From assembly GCA_041946755.1 (NCBI GenBank), contig JBHGBB010000046.1:1-20663 (forward strand): a stretch of 20,663 bases of DNA, read 5' to 3'. Source of the stretch: JBHGBB01 sp041946755. Lineage in GTDB: Bacteria; UBP4; UBA4092; JAOAEQ01. Made by a program: the position numbers and the translations under genes. Shown piece after piece: positions 1-7,999 of this stretch (positions within the stretch are counted from its first letter, which is position 1; every line of letters starts with the position of its first letter). Under the pieces are notes generated by a model, which was not told the origin of the DNA, did not search any database, and saw only the letters and a list, made by a program, of their open reading frames with translations.

Positions 1-3000
1 ACTAAACGCACTTAATACCAATGCATGAAGTTCGCCTAAGGTTGGTGGCGGAGTAAGTCGTTTAACACTGGCATCCAAGTCGGTCATAACTTGTTTAAAT
101 TTGGCAGAAGTCATTCCCGCATTCATGATTCCTTTATAAGGATCAGTCTTGGCATCGCTTTGAATTCCGCGAGCTACTGGTTTACTGAGAGATATCATAT
201 TCCGGAATGTAGGATTCGTAGCTTTATAAGCATCAGCTAAATCCGTTCCTTTAAGATTCTTCAAGTAATATGGGGATAAACGAATCACACCGTCAAAGTC
301 GCCCATTGCTTTATTCCATCGATCCAATTGCTGTGCCACCGCAAGCTTATAATCATTTTCAGCCCGACGCAACTTAATCGTTTTAACTACATTATTAGCT
401 TGGTCAAGATAGAGTTTTGCTTGTGAATAATTCTTGAGTGCATAAGCAGAATCTACTAATCGTAATGATTCATTCACTTGTTTTATTTCCGATTCAGCAT
501 AATCTTTAGCACCAGCTTTAATTTCCGCTGCCAGGAAAGTATTAATTTTATCGATTTCGTTATTTTTAATCTCTCTTGCTTCTTTATCGAGACCATCAAT
601 TTCAGTTTTTATCTGGCCTAATACTTCAATAGTCGTTAAATATAATCCAGCCCCATCTCGTCGATATCTCTCTTCAGTATTCCGCGTTCGATCGCGTAAT
701 GCAGATACGCGGTTGGGTATAAAAGCGTTGGCAATCGGTGTATTAGCCAATCGAGTATAAAGTTGGTCAACTTGATTAAAAACGATTTTATTTTTCGTAT
801 CTACCGATGCTCTATCGGCGGCTATAAGTGATGAGGTAGCTGCTCGAAGTGATTCTGGATAATGCTTCGCTTTCATTTCTTTTTGCGCTAAATCGAGCTG
901 CACCACAGCAACTTGTAAACTAATCGGTTCATATTTCCACGCGCCAACCTCTTTAGCTGCAGCGACTGCTTTTTCAGCTTTATTAATCTGGCCGTGGAGT
1001 GCTCCTTGAGCTGCAATTTCAGCATCATTAATATCCTGCAGCGCTAAATCGAATTTACCGGATTGTAAATCTGTTTGCGCAGCACTCAATTTCGAAAGTG
1101 CTTTATCGTATTCTTCGATAGCATAGCCATACGCTCCGGCTATTTTCGCTTCATCGATTTGCTGCTGTACTCCCGGAGTACGATCAACTATTTGTTGATG
1201 AATAGATTTATTTTTTGCAGAAATGGCTACATTCTGACTATCAATTGCACCTTCTAATGCAAGGTTATATCGTTTAGCGGTAAGTTTGGCGTTGGCATCA
1301 TCAAGCAACGCTTTTGCTTGACGTACAAGTTCCGGTGCATATTTTGCGGTCTGATATTTACCTTCTTCAACATTGGCAATAGTATTACCGGTTTCATTGA
1401 TCTTAGCAATTGCTTTACTACGAATAGTAGTGATTGCTTCTGCACATTTACTTTCCACCTGGCCAGCGATATCAATAGCTTTCGTATATTGCTGAGCATT
1501 GAGCGCTTCTTTGCCAGAAGCCAGTAATCCGCGAGCTTCTTTCATGTCATCTACTGCATATAAATCGCCACCTTCACCGATCGTTCGTGAAATCTCTTTT
1601 TCAGCGGCAATGAGACTGATTTCTGCATTCCGTTTTATCGCTGCCATTTTGGCTTCTTGCGCTTTTTCAATAGTCGCTTGAGCGGTAACAATAGCTTTTC
1701 GAAAATCTTTATTTTCCAGATGATTTTCCGCGATTGTTTTAAACGATTTAGCCGTAGCAAGAATTTCACCGGCATAAATAGCAGCTTGTGCATCTTGCGC
1801 ATCATTGATAGCAATATCAGCTTTTTGGATTTCGTCACTTGCGCGAATCCGGAGTTGATCATTGGCACGATCTATTTTGTTAGCGATATCATCAATCAGT
1901 TTTTTTACCTGCTCATATTCACTTGCTTGGTAGGCAGCTGTTGCGGCATCATATATTGCTTGTGCTTCGGCTAAAAAGGTCGGGGCATATTTATCGCCAT
2001 CGTTTGCGCGTACTGCATCAATATTTCTTGCTGAGGTTTCCAATAAATCTTTCAAACGTAATTTTTCCGCTTTAGCGAGAACCGAAGGAGCTTCATTTTC
2101 GACCATTTTAGCTACTTGAACCGCCACCTTATAATCCTGCGAATTTAATGCACTCCAGGCAGTAGCAAAATGCTCTTTAACCGCTTTATATTCCAAGGAA
2201 ACATATTTTTGCGCATTAGCAGATTCTAGAGCTAACATTAATTTTTCTGCACTCGCGACTTCATCGCGTGCTTTGCTTTGTAACGCTCGGTTATCAGCTC
2301 TTTCAGCTGAAATCAGAGCCGCTTTTGCTTTATCGGTAGCGATAATATATTTCTCCTGAGATAGCAATTTATCCGCTTCCGCCACGGCATCTTTTGCTTC
2401 CATCCAAGCATCTGGAGCTCGAATTTCAGCCTCATCTGCTTGCGCATCTTTTAGTTTATTTTTTGCATCAGTAACATACTTATTGGCGTTATCAATTACA
2501 TCTTTTAATAGTGTTGCAATGCCGGTGATAACCTCTTTTGCATAGAGAATAGTTTTATCATAATTCTTTTTGCTATGCGCATTCCGAAGTCGGTCAAGAC
2601 TCAACTTAATTTGATCGTATAATTGGGGATTATATTTTCTCCCTTCATTATCGGTGGCGATTCGGAACTTTTTATCAGCTAATTCAAAATCGGCATCGGC
2701 TTTTCGTTGTCGAGTAGTTTCAAAGAGGGTTTTTGCAAGAGCAGCGGTGCTTTTAATCGTCGCCCGTGCATCTTTATAATTTCCCGCGTTATAATACTGC
2801 GTAGCTTTATCAAATGCAGTCTGGGTTTGTTTTAAAAGATCCGGGGCATAAATATCCGCCTGATAATCTTTCGCTTTTAAAATTAATTTTTCAACAGACC
2901 CCATCTGCCATTTAGCAAATTGTTTATCGAGACACCCGGTAAAACTGATGGTTAATATGGCTAATATAAAAATAAATTTAAATCCGCGATAATATTTTCT

Positions 3001-3027
3001 AATTGAATTATTAGGGATTGAAGTCAC
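1..3027 (-). CDS. Large repeat lipoprotein, DUF4398-like repeats (partial, C-terminus beyond window)
   Basis: The frame is open from a GTG at 3027 to the window edge (1009 codons, no stop), so the C-terminus is missing. The start is chosen because AAAGGAG lies 9 nt upstream. Residues ~15-31 form a hydrophobic signal ending FTGC, a lipobox-like site that predicts lipidation of Cys32 and envelope anchoring. The rest is almost all Ala/Lys/Glu/Asp-rich helix. A motif close to K-Y-A-P-E-x-x-x-x-A recurs with its Tyr at about residues 60, 132, (Arg)203, 275, 347, 418, 490, 563 and 635, then less regularly near 699, 796 and 843. That is a period of 71-73 residues. Each unit looks like a helical hairpin of the DUF4398 or TPR-like type found in envelope lipoproteins. 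No catalytic motif is visible. A structural or scaffolding role in the periplasm is inference. Confidence 0.85.
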   Translation of the reverse strand, partial: MTSIPNNSIRKYYRGFKFIFILAILTISFTGCLDKQFAKWQMGSVEKLILKAKDYQADIYAPDLLKQTQTAFDKATQYYNAGNYKDARATIKSTAALAKTLFETTRQRKADADFELADKKFRIATDNEGRKYNPQLYDQIKLSLDRLRNAHSKKNYDKTILYAKEVITGIATLLKDVIDNANKYVTDAKNKLKDAQADEAEIRAPDAWMEAKDAVAEADKLLSQEKYIIATDKAKAALISAERADNRALQSKARDEVASAEKLMLALESANAQKYVSLEYKAVKEHFATAWSALNSQDYKVAVQVAKMVENEAPSVLAKAEKLRLKDLLETSARNIDAVRANDGDKYAPTFLAEAQAIYDAATAAYQASEYEQVKKLIDDIANKIDRANDQLRIRASDEIQKADIAINDAQDAQAAIYAGEILATAKSFKTIAENHLENKDFRKAIVTAQATIEKAQEAKMAAIKRNAEISLIAAEKEISRTIGEGGDLYAVDDMKEARGLLASGKEALNAQQYTKAIDIAGQVESKCAEAITTIRSKAIAKINETGNTIANVEEGKYQTAKYAPELVRQAKALLDDANAKLTAKRYNLALEGAIDSQNVAISAKNKSIHQQIVDRTPGVQQQIDEAKIAGAYGYAIEEYDKALSKLSAAQTDLQSGKFDLALQDINDAEIAAQGALHGQINKAEKAVAAAKEVGAWKYEPISLQVAVVQLDLAQKEMKAKHYPESLRAATSSLIAADRASVDTKNKIVFNQVDQLYTRLANTPIANAFIPNRVSALRDRTRNTEERYRRDGAGLYLTTIEVLGQIKTEIDGLDKEAREIKNNEIDKINTFLAAEIKAGAKDYAESEIKQVNESLRLVDSAYALKNYSQAKLYLDQANNVVKTIKLRRAENDYKLAVAQQLDRWNKAMGDFDGVIRLSPYYLKNLKGTDLADAYKATNPTFRNMISLSKPVARGIQSDAKTDPYKGIMNAGMTSAKFKQVMTDLDASVKRLTPPPTLGELHALVLSAFS

Positions 3028-3065
3028 AAGTCGGTTCTCCTTTATTAAAGAAAAATATTTAATAT

Positions 3066-3398
3066 TTATGCTCGGAGTTCTCCGAGCCATTTATACAAAT
3101 GTAATTGATGCCGGTGCAGCTCTTTTTCAATAGTCCGTAGTTCCATATTAGCCATTTGGGATAATTGATGTAGTGATACTATCTGTCGTAAAGATTTGAT
3201 TAAACTAGATCGTAAGTTTTGTGGATTACCCAATTCGGCTATTAATGGCTGAATATTTCGGGCGATTTTTCCTTTGCTAATCAACAGACGCAATTCCGAA
3301 TCGCTATCAATAGGAGTTTGAAAAGCAACCTGTCTAACTTGTTGACGAATAAGACTTAATTCCTGAGCGACACTTTCCAATCGTTCAATTTTATCCAT
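3066..3398 (-). CDS. Small helical hypothetical protein
   Basis: This 110-residue protein is not recognised. It is predicted to be almost wholly helical, with heptad-like Leu/Ile spacing (MDKIERLESVAQELSLIRQQ at the N-terminus), Gln-rich stretches and no Cys. It has no signal peptide or membrane segment, so a cytoplasmic coiled-coil protein is likely. It lies in the same orientation between the double-CxxC exported protein upstream (70 bp gap) and the repeat lipoprotein downstream (38 bp gap), so it is probably co-transcribed with them. The SD is weak (AAGAAA a few bases before ATG), which lowers confidence. No better overlapping frame exists. Confidence 0.6.
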   Translation of the reverse strand: MDKIERLESVAQELSLIRQQVRQVAFQTPIDSDSELRLLISKGKIARNIQPLIAELGNPQNLRSSLIKSLRQIVSLHQLSQMANMELRTIEKELHRHQLHLYKWLGELRA

Positions 3399-3468
3399 GA
3401 TTTCTTATAAAGCTGGTATGTACAGTATTTAGTTATCAATAATCGACAGTCTCATTAATATTCTATAG

Positions 3469-4395
3469 CTATTTGCCGCCCCCTTGACGTTCACCGAAAT
3501 AACTACTCCGATATTGTTCCGGTTGTCCTTCACCCATTGTTTGACCAGGACCTCCCATTTCGGATTGATACGGTTGATATTGCCCGGTCCGACTACGCAT
3601 CTGTTCCATTTTTTTACGTTTTGCGAGTGCGGCAAGTTCGGCCAATTCTTCAGGAGATAGTTGGTAATGTTTATAGAATTCTTTCGTTATTGGGTCTTTA
3701 AATGGCGCGAAAATTCGTGTGGTATAATCGGAAAAAAATCCATCAGTACCATCACGCCGCGAAGCCCAATATCCATATGTAGGTATTGGTGATGGTGGAT
3801 TAGTTTGAGGATCTTCAGTAGCGGAATAGACCATATAGAATTCAACGGGACTATCTTGTTGCGCATGTTCTATTAACCGTTGGTAGGATTGTAATTGTTC
3901 CCAACACTGATCACATAAACGGTCGCGCTCTTCAGTGATATTACTATAGATTCCATCTCCAGCAACTTCATCGCCATGGGTTCCATCATCATAGAATCCG
4001 GATAATTGCGATTCTAAAACTTCTCTCCGTTTCGGTTTTCTTAACTCTTTTCCGCATTTAACACACCATTCATGAACTCCTTCAATAACGGTATATTTCT
4101 TTTCTTCTTTTGGAGGGGTAGGAGTTGTCGGTGTGTTTCCTTCCTGACCAATTTGGGGCGCAGCTTCGTTAAATCGTCGTATTTCATCCGGGGAAACGTT
4201 TGGAGTTATATTTGGTGGTGGTTGATTCGATGGCATAGATGATGGGTTGGCAACATTACGAGCCCGTTGAATAGGATTATACCCGGGGCCAACTTCCACA
4301 TCTTGTGAAAATCCATTAGTGATAAGTAATAAAACCATTCCAACCGAAAAGGCGATCCATATTAAAGCCTTAATATTTTGATTTAGAATTTTCAT
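3469..4395 (-). CDS. Exported double-CxxC protein with a GDG-type extracellular motif
   Basis: The start is ATG 4395, with AAGGAG 6 nt upstream. A longer in-frame start at 4506 would lie inside the likely promoter and is rejected. The product has 308 residues. Residues 1-30 are a signal peptide ending near NGFSQ, and 40-100 are a Pro/Asn/Gln-rich linker. Two CxxC pairs follow (C111/C114 and C161/C164), spaced like a zinc-ribbon or rubredoxin-like knuckle. Between them is DDGTHGDEVAGDGIY (136-150), a motif typical of extracellular beta-sandwich (choice-of-anchor X-like) domains that suggests Ca binding. The C-terminal ~60 residues are Gln/Gly-rich and disordered. The function is unknown. It probably acts in the periplasm or on the surface and leads the three-gene minus-strand block. 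Confidence 0.8.
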   Translation of the reverse strand: MKILNQNIKALIWIAFSVGMVLLLITNGFSQDVEVGPGYNPIQRARNVANPSSMPSNQPPPNITPNVSPDEIRRFNEAAPQIGQEGNTPTTPTPPKEEKKYTVIEGVHEWCVKCGKELRKPKRREVLESQLSGFYDDGTHGDEVAGDGIYSNITEERDRLCDQCWEQLQSYQRLIEHAQQDSPVEFYMVYSATEDPQTNPPSPIPTYGYWASRRDGTDGFFSDYTTRIFAPFKDPITKEFYKHYQLSPEELAELAALAKRKKMEQMRSRTGQYQPYQSEMGGPGQTMGEGQPEQYRSSYFGERQGGGK

Positions 4396-4756
4396 AATAG
4401 ACTCCTTTTTGAGGGTAATTTGATTATTTTCCAATAAAATCCCCCCAAATATAAGGTATTTTACACTTAATATATTGAATTTATCACTAGATAAGCCAGT
4501 TGTCAAATAAAAAATGCATTTAATATAATAAATATTTTAGAATATAATAGTGAAATTAACAAGAAAAAAAACTGCAATTAAGCTTTCATTTAATTATAGT
4601 TGCTAATATTACCGTGCTGATGGATAATTTTGTTGATAAAAGAAATATCTATGAGGATAAGAATCGATGAACGTAAGAATAAAATAGTATTAATGATGAG
4701 TAGTCAAGTAGTGAGTGATTAAATGCAGATAACTAGTTATTAAATAGGAGATGATT
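4396..4756. other. Divergent intergenic region
   Basis: This is very AT-rich DNA between the minus-strand exported protein and hslV on the plus strand. It must hold both promoters. The minus-strand promoter is listed separately. A weak plus-strand candidate is TTGATA (4633-4638) with GATAAG 17 nt later. I see no credible small gene, since short ATG frames here end within a few codons, and no long palindrome. Confidence 0.5.
4478..4506 (-). promoter_or_regulatory. Sigma-70-like promoter for the exported double-CxxC gene
   Basis: Reading the minus strand, TTGACA (4506-4501) is followed after 17 nt by TAAATT (4483-4478). It lies about 85 bp before the chosen ATG at 4395. The -35 is a perfect consensus and the -10 matches 4 of 6. 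Confidence 0.55.
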
Positions 4757-5308
4757 ATGCAAAAACCAACTTGGCATAGCACCACAATTATAGCAGTTAA
4801 GAAAGGTGAATATGTAGCCATTGCTGCTGATGGTCAGGTTACTTTGGGCGAAACAGTAATGAAGCACCATGCGCAGAAAATCCGAAAAGTAGCTGATGGG
4901 AAAGTATTGGTCGGATTTGCCGGTGCTGCAGCTGATGCTTTTGCATTATTAGATCGATTTGAAGAGAAATTGGGACAATATCATCAGAATCTGCGTAGAG
5001 CAGCAGTCGAATTAGCTAAAGATTGGCGAACTGACCGGGTGCTTCGTCGTTTGGAAGCGATGCTGGTAGTTGCTGGTAAAACTGAAACCATTGTTGAAAT
5101 ATTGGTAATCAGCGGTACTGGTGAAATCATTGAGCCGGACGATGATATTATTGCGATTGGCTCAGGAGGTGCTTATGCATTAGCTGCTGCTCGTGCACTG
5201 CAGAAGCATTCTACATTAAACGTATCAGATATCGCACGAGAAGCATTATCGATTGCAGCCTCAATCTGTGTTTATACCAATTCGGAGATTACGGTTGAGG
5301 AGTTGTAA
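4757..5308 (+). CDS. hslV: HslV, ATP-dependent protease peptidase subunit
   Basis: HslV is the Thr-nucleophile proteolytic dodecamer that works with the HslU unfoldase in the cytoplasm. The start is ATG 4757 rather than ATG 4751, because TAGGAG ends at 4750 and only the second ATG has a workable 6 nt spacer. The 183-residue product has an 8-residue propeptide (MQKPTWHS) before TTIIAV, so Thr9 should be the mature nucleophile. Asp25 (mature 17) in AADGQ, Lys41 (mature 33) and the GSGG serine at 136 complete the active site. VELAKDWRTDR and YTNSEITVEEL are family signatures. Compared with E. coli HslV there is a short insertion near TETIVEILV. No hslU lies downstream, where the convergent transglycosylase gene ends 33 bp away, nor anywhere else in the window. 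Confidence 0.96.
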   Translation: MQKPTWHSTTIIAVKKGEYVAIAADGQVTLGETVMKHHAQKIRKVADGKVLVGFAGAAADAFALLDRFEEKLGQYHQNLRRAAVELAKDWRTDRVLRRLEAMLVVAGKTETIVEILVISGTGEIIEPDDDIIAIGSGGAYALAAARALQKHSTLNVSDIAREALSIAASICVYTNSEITVEEL

Positions 5309-5340
5309 CCGCAAATACCGTTCACTATACAACAAATAGC

Positions 5341-6669
5341 TTATAGATTTTTAGTTTCGTTTTTTATCTCGAAGTATTTTGGGAGAAATTGATTTTTAAG
5401 CCAGGCAAGATAAGAACAGCCAACGGCGATATTCTTTTCTGGATCATACGCGGAAGTACTGAATGGCCAGCGAACTCCCAACTGTTGAACCATATCATTC
5501 CATGCTGTTTGGGTCAATTGCATTAAACCGCGAGCATTTTTATTCGACCGCGCTTTTGGATTAAAATCGGATTCGACTTTAATAATCGCTTTAACTAATT
5601 CCGGTTCCAGTGCATTGGATTTAGCGTATTGATTTATCCAATGGTCGAATCCATTGGTTTCTGGAGAACTGATAATCCATCGGTTAACACGTATAACATA
5701 ATTTCGGGTTTCCTGATATGGTACTTGGCCATCATATACTACTACTGCTTTTGGTCCGGCATTATATGCTTGAAGTAAAAGATGAAGCCATTTCGATATT
5801 TTAGTGGTTGTTATAGAATCAGCTTTGGTTGGTTTTGGTTCATTCTTTTGTTGCACGGTTTGAAGTGTTGCGAGCCGCTGTAATTCATCCCAATATGCAG
5901 AACTCGGAATATCCGGTCCAGTATCTTCGACTGAAGCGGATATAGCTTCTTTAATAATTTGATCTTGTTCATTTTGCGCCAAAGCAAGTTCATAACTCTT
6001 CTCTTGTTCCCAGTTTGCCATGACTTCCATACCGTCATCACGCTGCATTGCCGCTAATAATTGATGCACTTCTTTACAATTCGGATCTAATCGATATGCT
6101 TCTCTCAGGTTTTTTAGTACACCTTCTGTAAAATAATGGTTGTAGTAATATTGTGCATACTGAACATAGATAGTCGCCAATTCAGATTGTAATTCTGGCG
6201 CATAAGGTTTATCACTGTGCAGCTGTAATACTTGCTGATATAATTTAATTGCAGCGGGAAAATTCTTTTCGGCTAATAAACCATCAAGTTTCGCAAGGTC
6301 TTGGCTTCGTACAAGTAAATATTGGATTTTGCGGACTTTATCAGTAACGGCAATATTATTCGGTGTATACTGTAATGTTTTTAAATAAAACGGCAGCGCC
6401 GTAGCATATTGACTATCTTGCGCTAGAGTTTCTGCAAGACGCAGATATCCGCTTGCCGGTGACTCATGATGGATAGTAGTGATTTTATCCCGGGGAATAG
6501 CAATAACCGAAAATGCAGTTTGAATCCTAATATTAGGTTCATTATCGGATAAAATAACTCCCTCGATTTTTTGTCCGGATTGCAACACCAGTTGGTCTCC
6601 CCAAACAAGGTGAATCCCCCAGAACCAATATAGGATATAGAATAGATATAAGAATTTTTGCGGCCGCAA
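5341..6669 (-). CDS. Exported TPR protein with a rearranged lytic transglycosylase (SLT) domain
   Basis: The likely start is TTG 6669, since the frame is blocked by a stop a few codons upstream. No clear SD is seen. The 442-residue product has a signal peptide (~1-24), then a small N-terminal domain (LQSGQKIEGVIL...IPRDKITTIHH) and TPR-like helices (~70-200). Its C-terminus is a family 23 lytic transglycosylase, which cleaves peptidoglycan glycan strands to 1,6-anhydro ends. KVESDFNPKARS carries the catalytic Glu366, and GLMQL (381-385) and YDPEKNIAVGCSYLAWLKNQF (408-428) are classic motifs. The usual last motif, AYNAGP...VPYQETRNYV, lies at 301-325, before the catalytic half. The protein stops just where that motif normally follows. 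This looks like a circular permutation. It should act in the periplasm or on the wall. There is no operon partner, and it converges with hslV. Confidence 0.88.
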   Translation of the reverse strand: MRPQKFLYLFYILYWFWGIHLVWGDQLVLQSGQKIEGVILSDNEPNIRIQTAFSVIAIPRDKITTIHHESPASGYLRLAETLAQDSQYATALPFYLKTLQYTPNNIAVTDKVRKIQYLLVRSQDLAKLDGLLAEKNFPAAIKLYQQVLQLHSDKPYAPELQSELATIYVQYAQYYYNHYFTEGVLKNLREAYRLDPNCKEVHQLLAAMQRDDGMEVMANWEQEKSYELALAQNEQDQIIKEAISASVEDTGPDIPSSAYWDELQRLATLQTVQQKNEPKPTKADSITTTKISKWLHLLLQAYNAGPKAVVVYDGQVPYQETRNYVIRVNRWIISSPETNGFDHWINQYAKSNALEPELVKAIIKVESDFNPKARSNKNARGLMQLTQTAWNDMVQQLGVRWPFSTSAYDPEKNIAVGCSYLAWLKNQFLPKYFEIKNETKNL

Positions 6670-6900
6670 TAGTAAAAGTAATTAAATAAAAAGTTATTAG
6701 TTCTTGATGTTTAGTTAATAGACTAAAAACCAAAACTAAAACTCATTTATTTGGATAAATTTGGTTACCGTTAAAAGTTTACCACATCGAGAGTAGATTG
6801 TCAAAAGTAGAGACGAGCACGGTAACTTCAGGACAAAATTGCATAGGTATAGTATGAAAGTTGTTGCATTGAGTTTTGTTACATATAAGAAATAATAGCG

Positions 6901-7977
6901 CTAATTTTCAGTTAATTGATCAAAGAGAAACGGTTGCAGCATTAAGTCGTCTAGTCGAAGTTGTTGTAATACATTCCAATTCAAACCTTTTACCGGTGAA
7001 TACGTTTCTTTAGTCGAGTTAAGCTCTTTTTCATCATTAAGTAACTGTAGGAACATTTCAGTTAAGTGATAATCGAATTGTGAACCGGTACACCGGGTAA
7101 ATTCAGCTATTAATTCCGGTTTGCTTAATGCTGCTCGATATGGTCGACCGGAAATCATAGCATCATAGCTATCGGCAATGGCAATAATACGTGCACCTAA
7201 TGGAATCTGGTCTCCTTTCAATCCTTGCGGATATCCCTTTCCATCAACTCGTTCTTGATGATAATAAATAATCGGAATTCGATCACGTAAAAATTCTATC
7301 GGTTTCAAAATATAAGCGCCAATCACCGGATGTAATTTACATATCTCATATTCTTCTTTTGTTAATGGCATTGTTTTTTTCAGGATGGCATCACTAATTC
7401 CAATCTTGCCGATATCATGCAGGAGTGCGGCTTGCCGAATTGTAATAATCTCTTTGCCATTCATTCCGATACGTTTGGCTAACAATTCCGCTACTTTACT
7501 TACACGTTGTGAATGACCGCTGGTATGGTGGTCCCGCGCATCGATTGCGGTAATCAGGGTTTCGATTGTAGCCAAAAAATGTCGGCTGAGTTCATCAATA
7601 ATTAATGATCGTTGTTGTAGTATCTGATGTACAAAAAGTTTGAGTTGATTGATATTAACCGGTTTTGTGAAATAATAAGTAGCTCCGGCACGCATTGCTT
7701 CTACCGCACTATCGATCGCGCCAAACGCGGTGAGAATGATAACTGCTGTTTCCGGATGTCGTTTCTTGATTTCGCGTAATAAAGTTAAACCATCCATTTC
7801 CGGCATCCGCATATCAGTAACCGTTAAGTCGATATGATTGCGGTCGATCACTTGTAACGCTTCTTTCGGATTCCGCGAGACTTTGACTTGACAATTGGTG
7901 TCGGATAAACCGAAATATAAAGCATCTAGAATACTTTCTTCGTCATCAACGACAAGAATATTATAAGGCATATACAA
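6901..7977 (-). CDS. Response regulator with HD-GYP domain (predicted c-di-GMP phosphodiesterase, RpfG-like)
   Basis: The receiver domain (1-125) has the acidic pair D11/D12, phospho-acceptor D55 in TVTDMRMPEMDG, T83 and K105. An HD-GYP domain follows: H155 (SGHSQRV), H187-D188 in LLHDIGKIG, H216, H240 in YYHQERVDGKGYP and a GARIIAIADSYDAM block. These are the metal ligands and GYP signature of enzymes that hydrolyse cyclic di-GMP. A ~50-residue tail of unknown role ends the protein. The start is TTG 7977, with AAAGG 7 nt upstream. ATG 7971 is the alternative, with a looser 13 nt spacer. It begins 22 bp after the histidine kinase stop, so the two form a cognate pair. The output is probably a change in c-di-GMP level (inference). 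Confidence 0.93.
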   Translation of the reverse strand: MYMPYNILVVDDEESILDALYFGLSDTNCQVKVSRNPKEALQVIDRNHIDLTVTDMRMPEMDGLTLLREIKKRHPETAVIILTAFGAIDSAVEAMRAGATYYFTKPVNINQLKLFVHQILQQRSLIIDELSRHFLATIETLITAIDARDHHTSGHSQRVSKVAELLAKRIGMNGKEIITIRQAALLHDIGKIGISDAILKKTMPLTKEEYEICKLHPVIGAYILKPIEFLRDRIPIIYYHQERVDGKGYPQGLKGDQIPLGARIIAIADSYDAMISGRPYRAALSKPELIAEFTRCTGSQFDYHLTEMFLQLLNDEKELNSTKETYSPVKGLNWNVLQQLRLDDLMLQPFLFDQLTEN

Positions 7978-7999
7978 GTTATTTCCTTTCCGGAATGTT

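Noticed and set aside
1075..1974. Several 60-105 codon frames on both strands
   Set aside because: All lie inside the large repeat-lipoprotein gene, whose minus-strand frame is open throughout.
4396..4506. Upstream extension of the double-CxxC protein by 37 codons
   Set aside because: It would begin within a TTGACA box. The internal ATG has a strong SD and starts a proper signal peptide.
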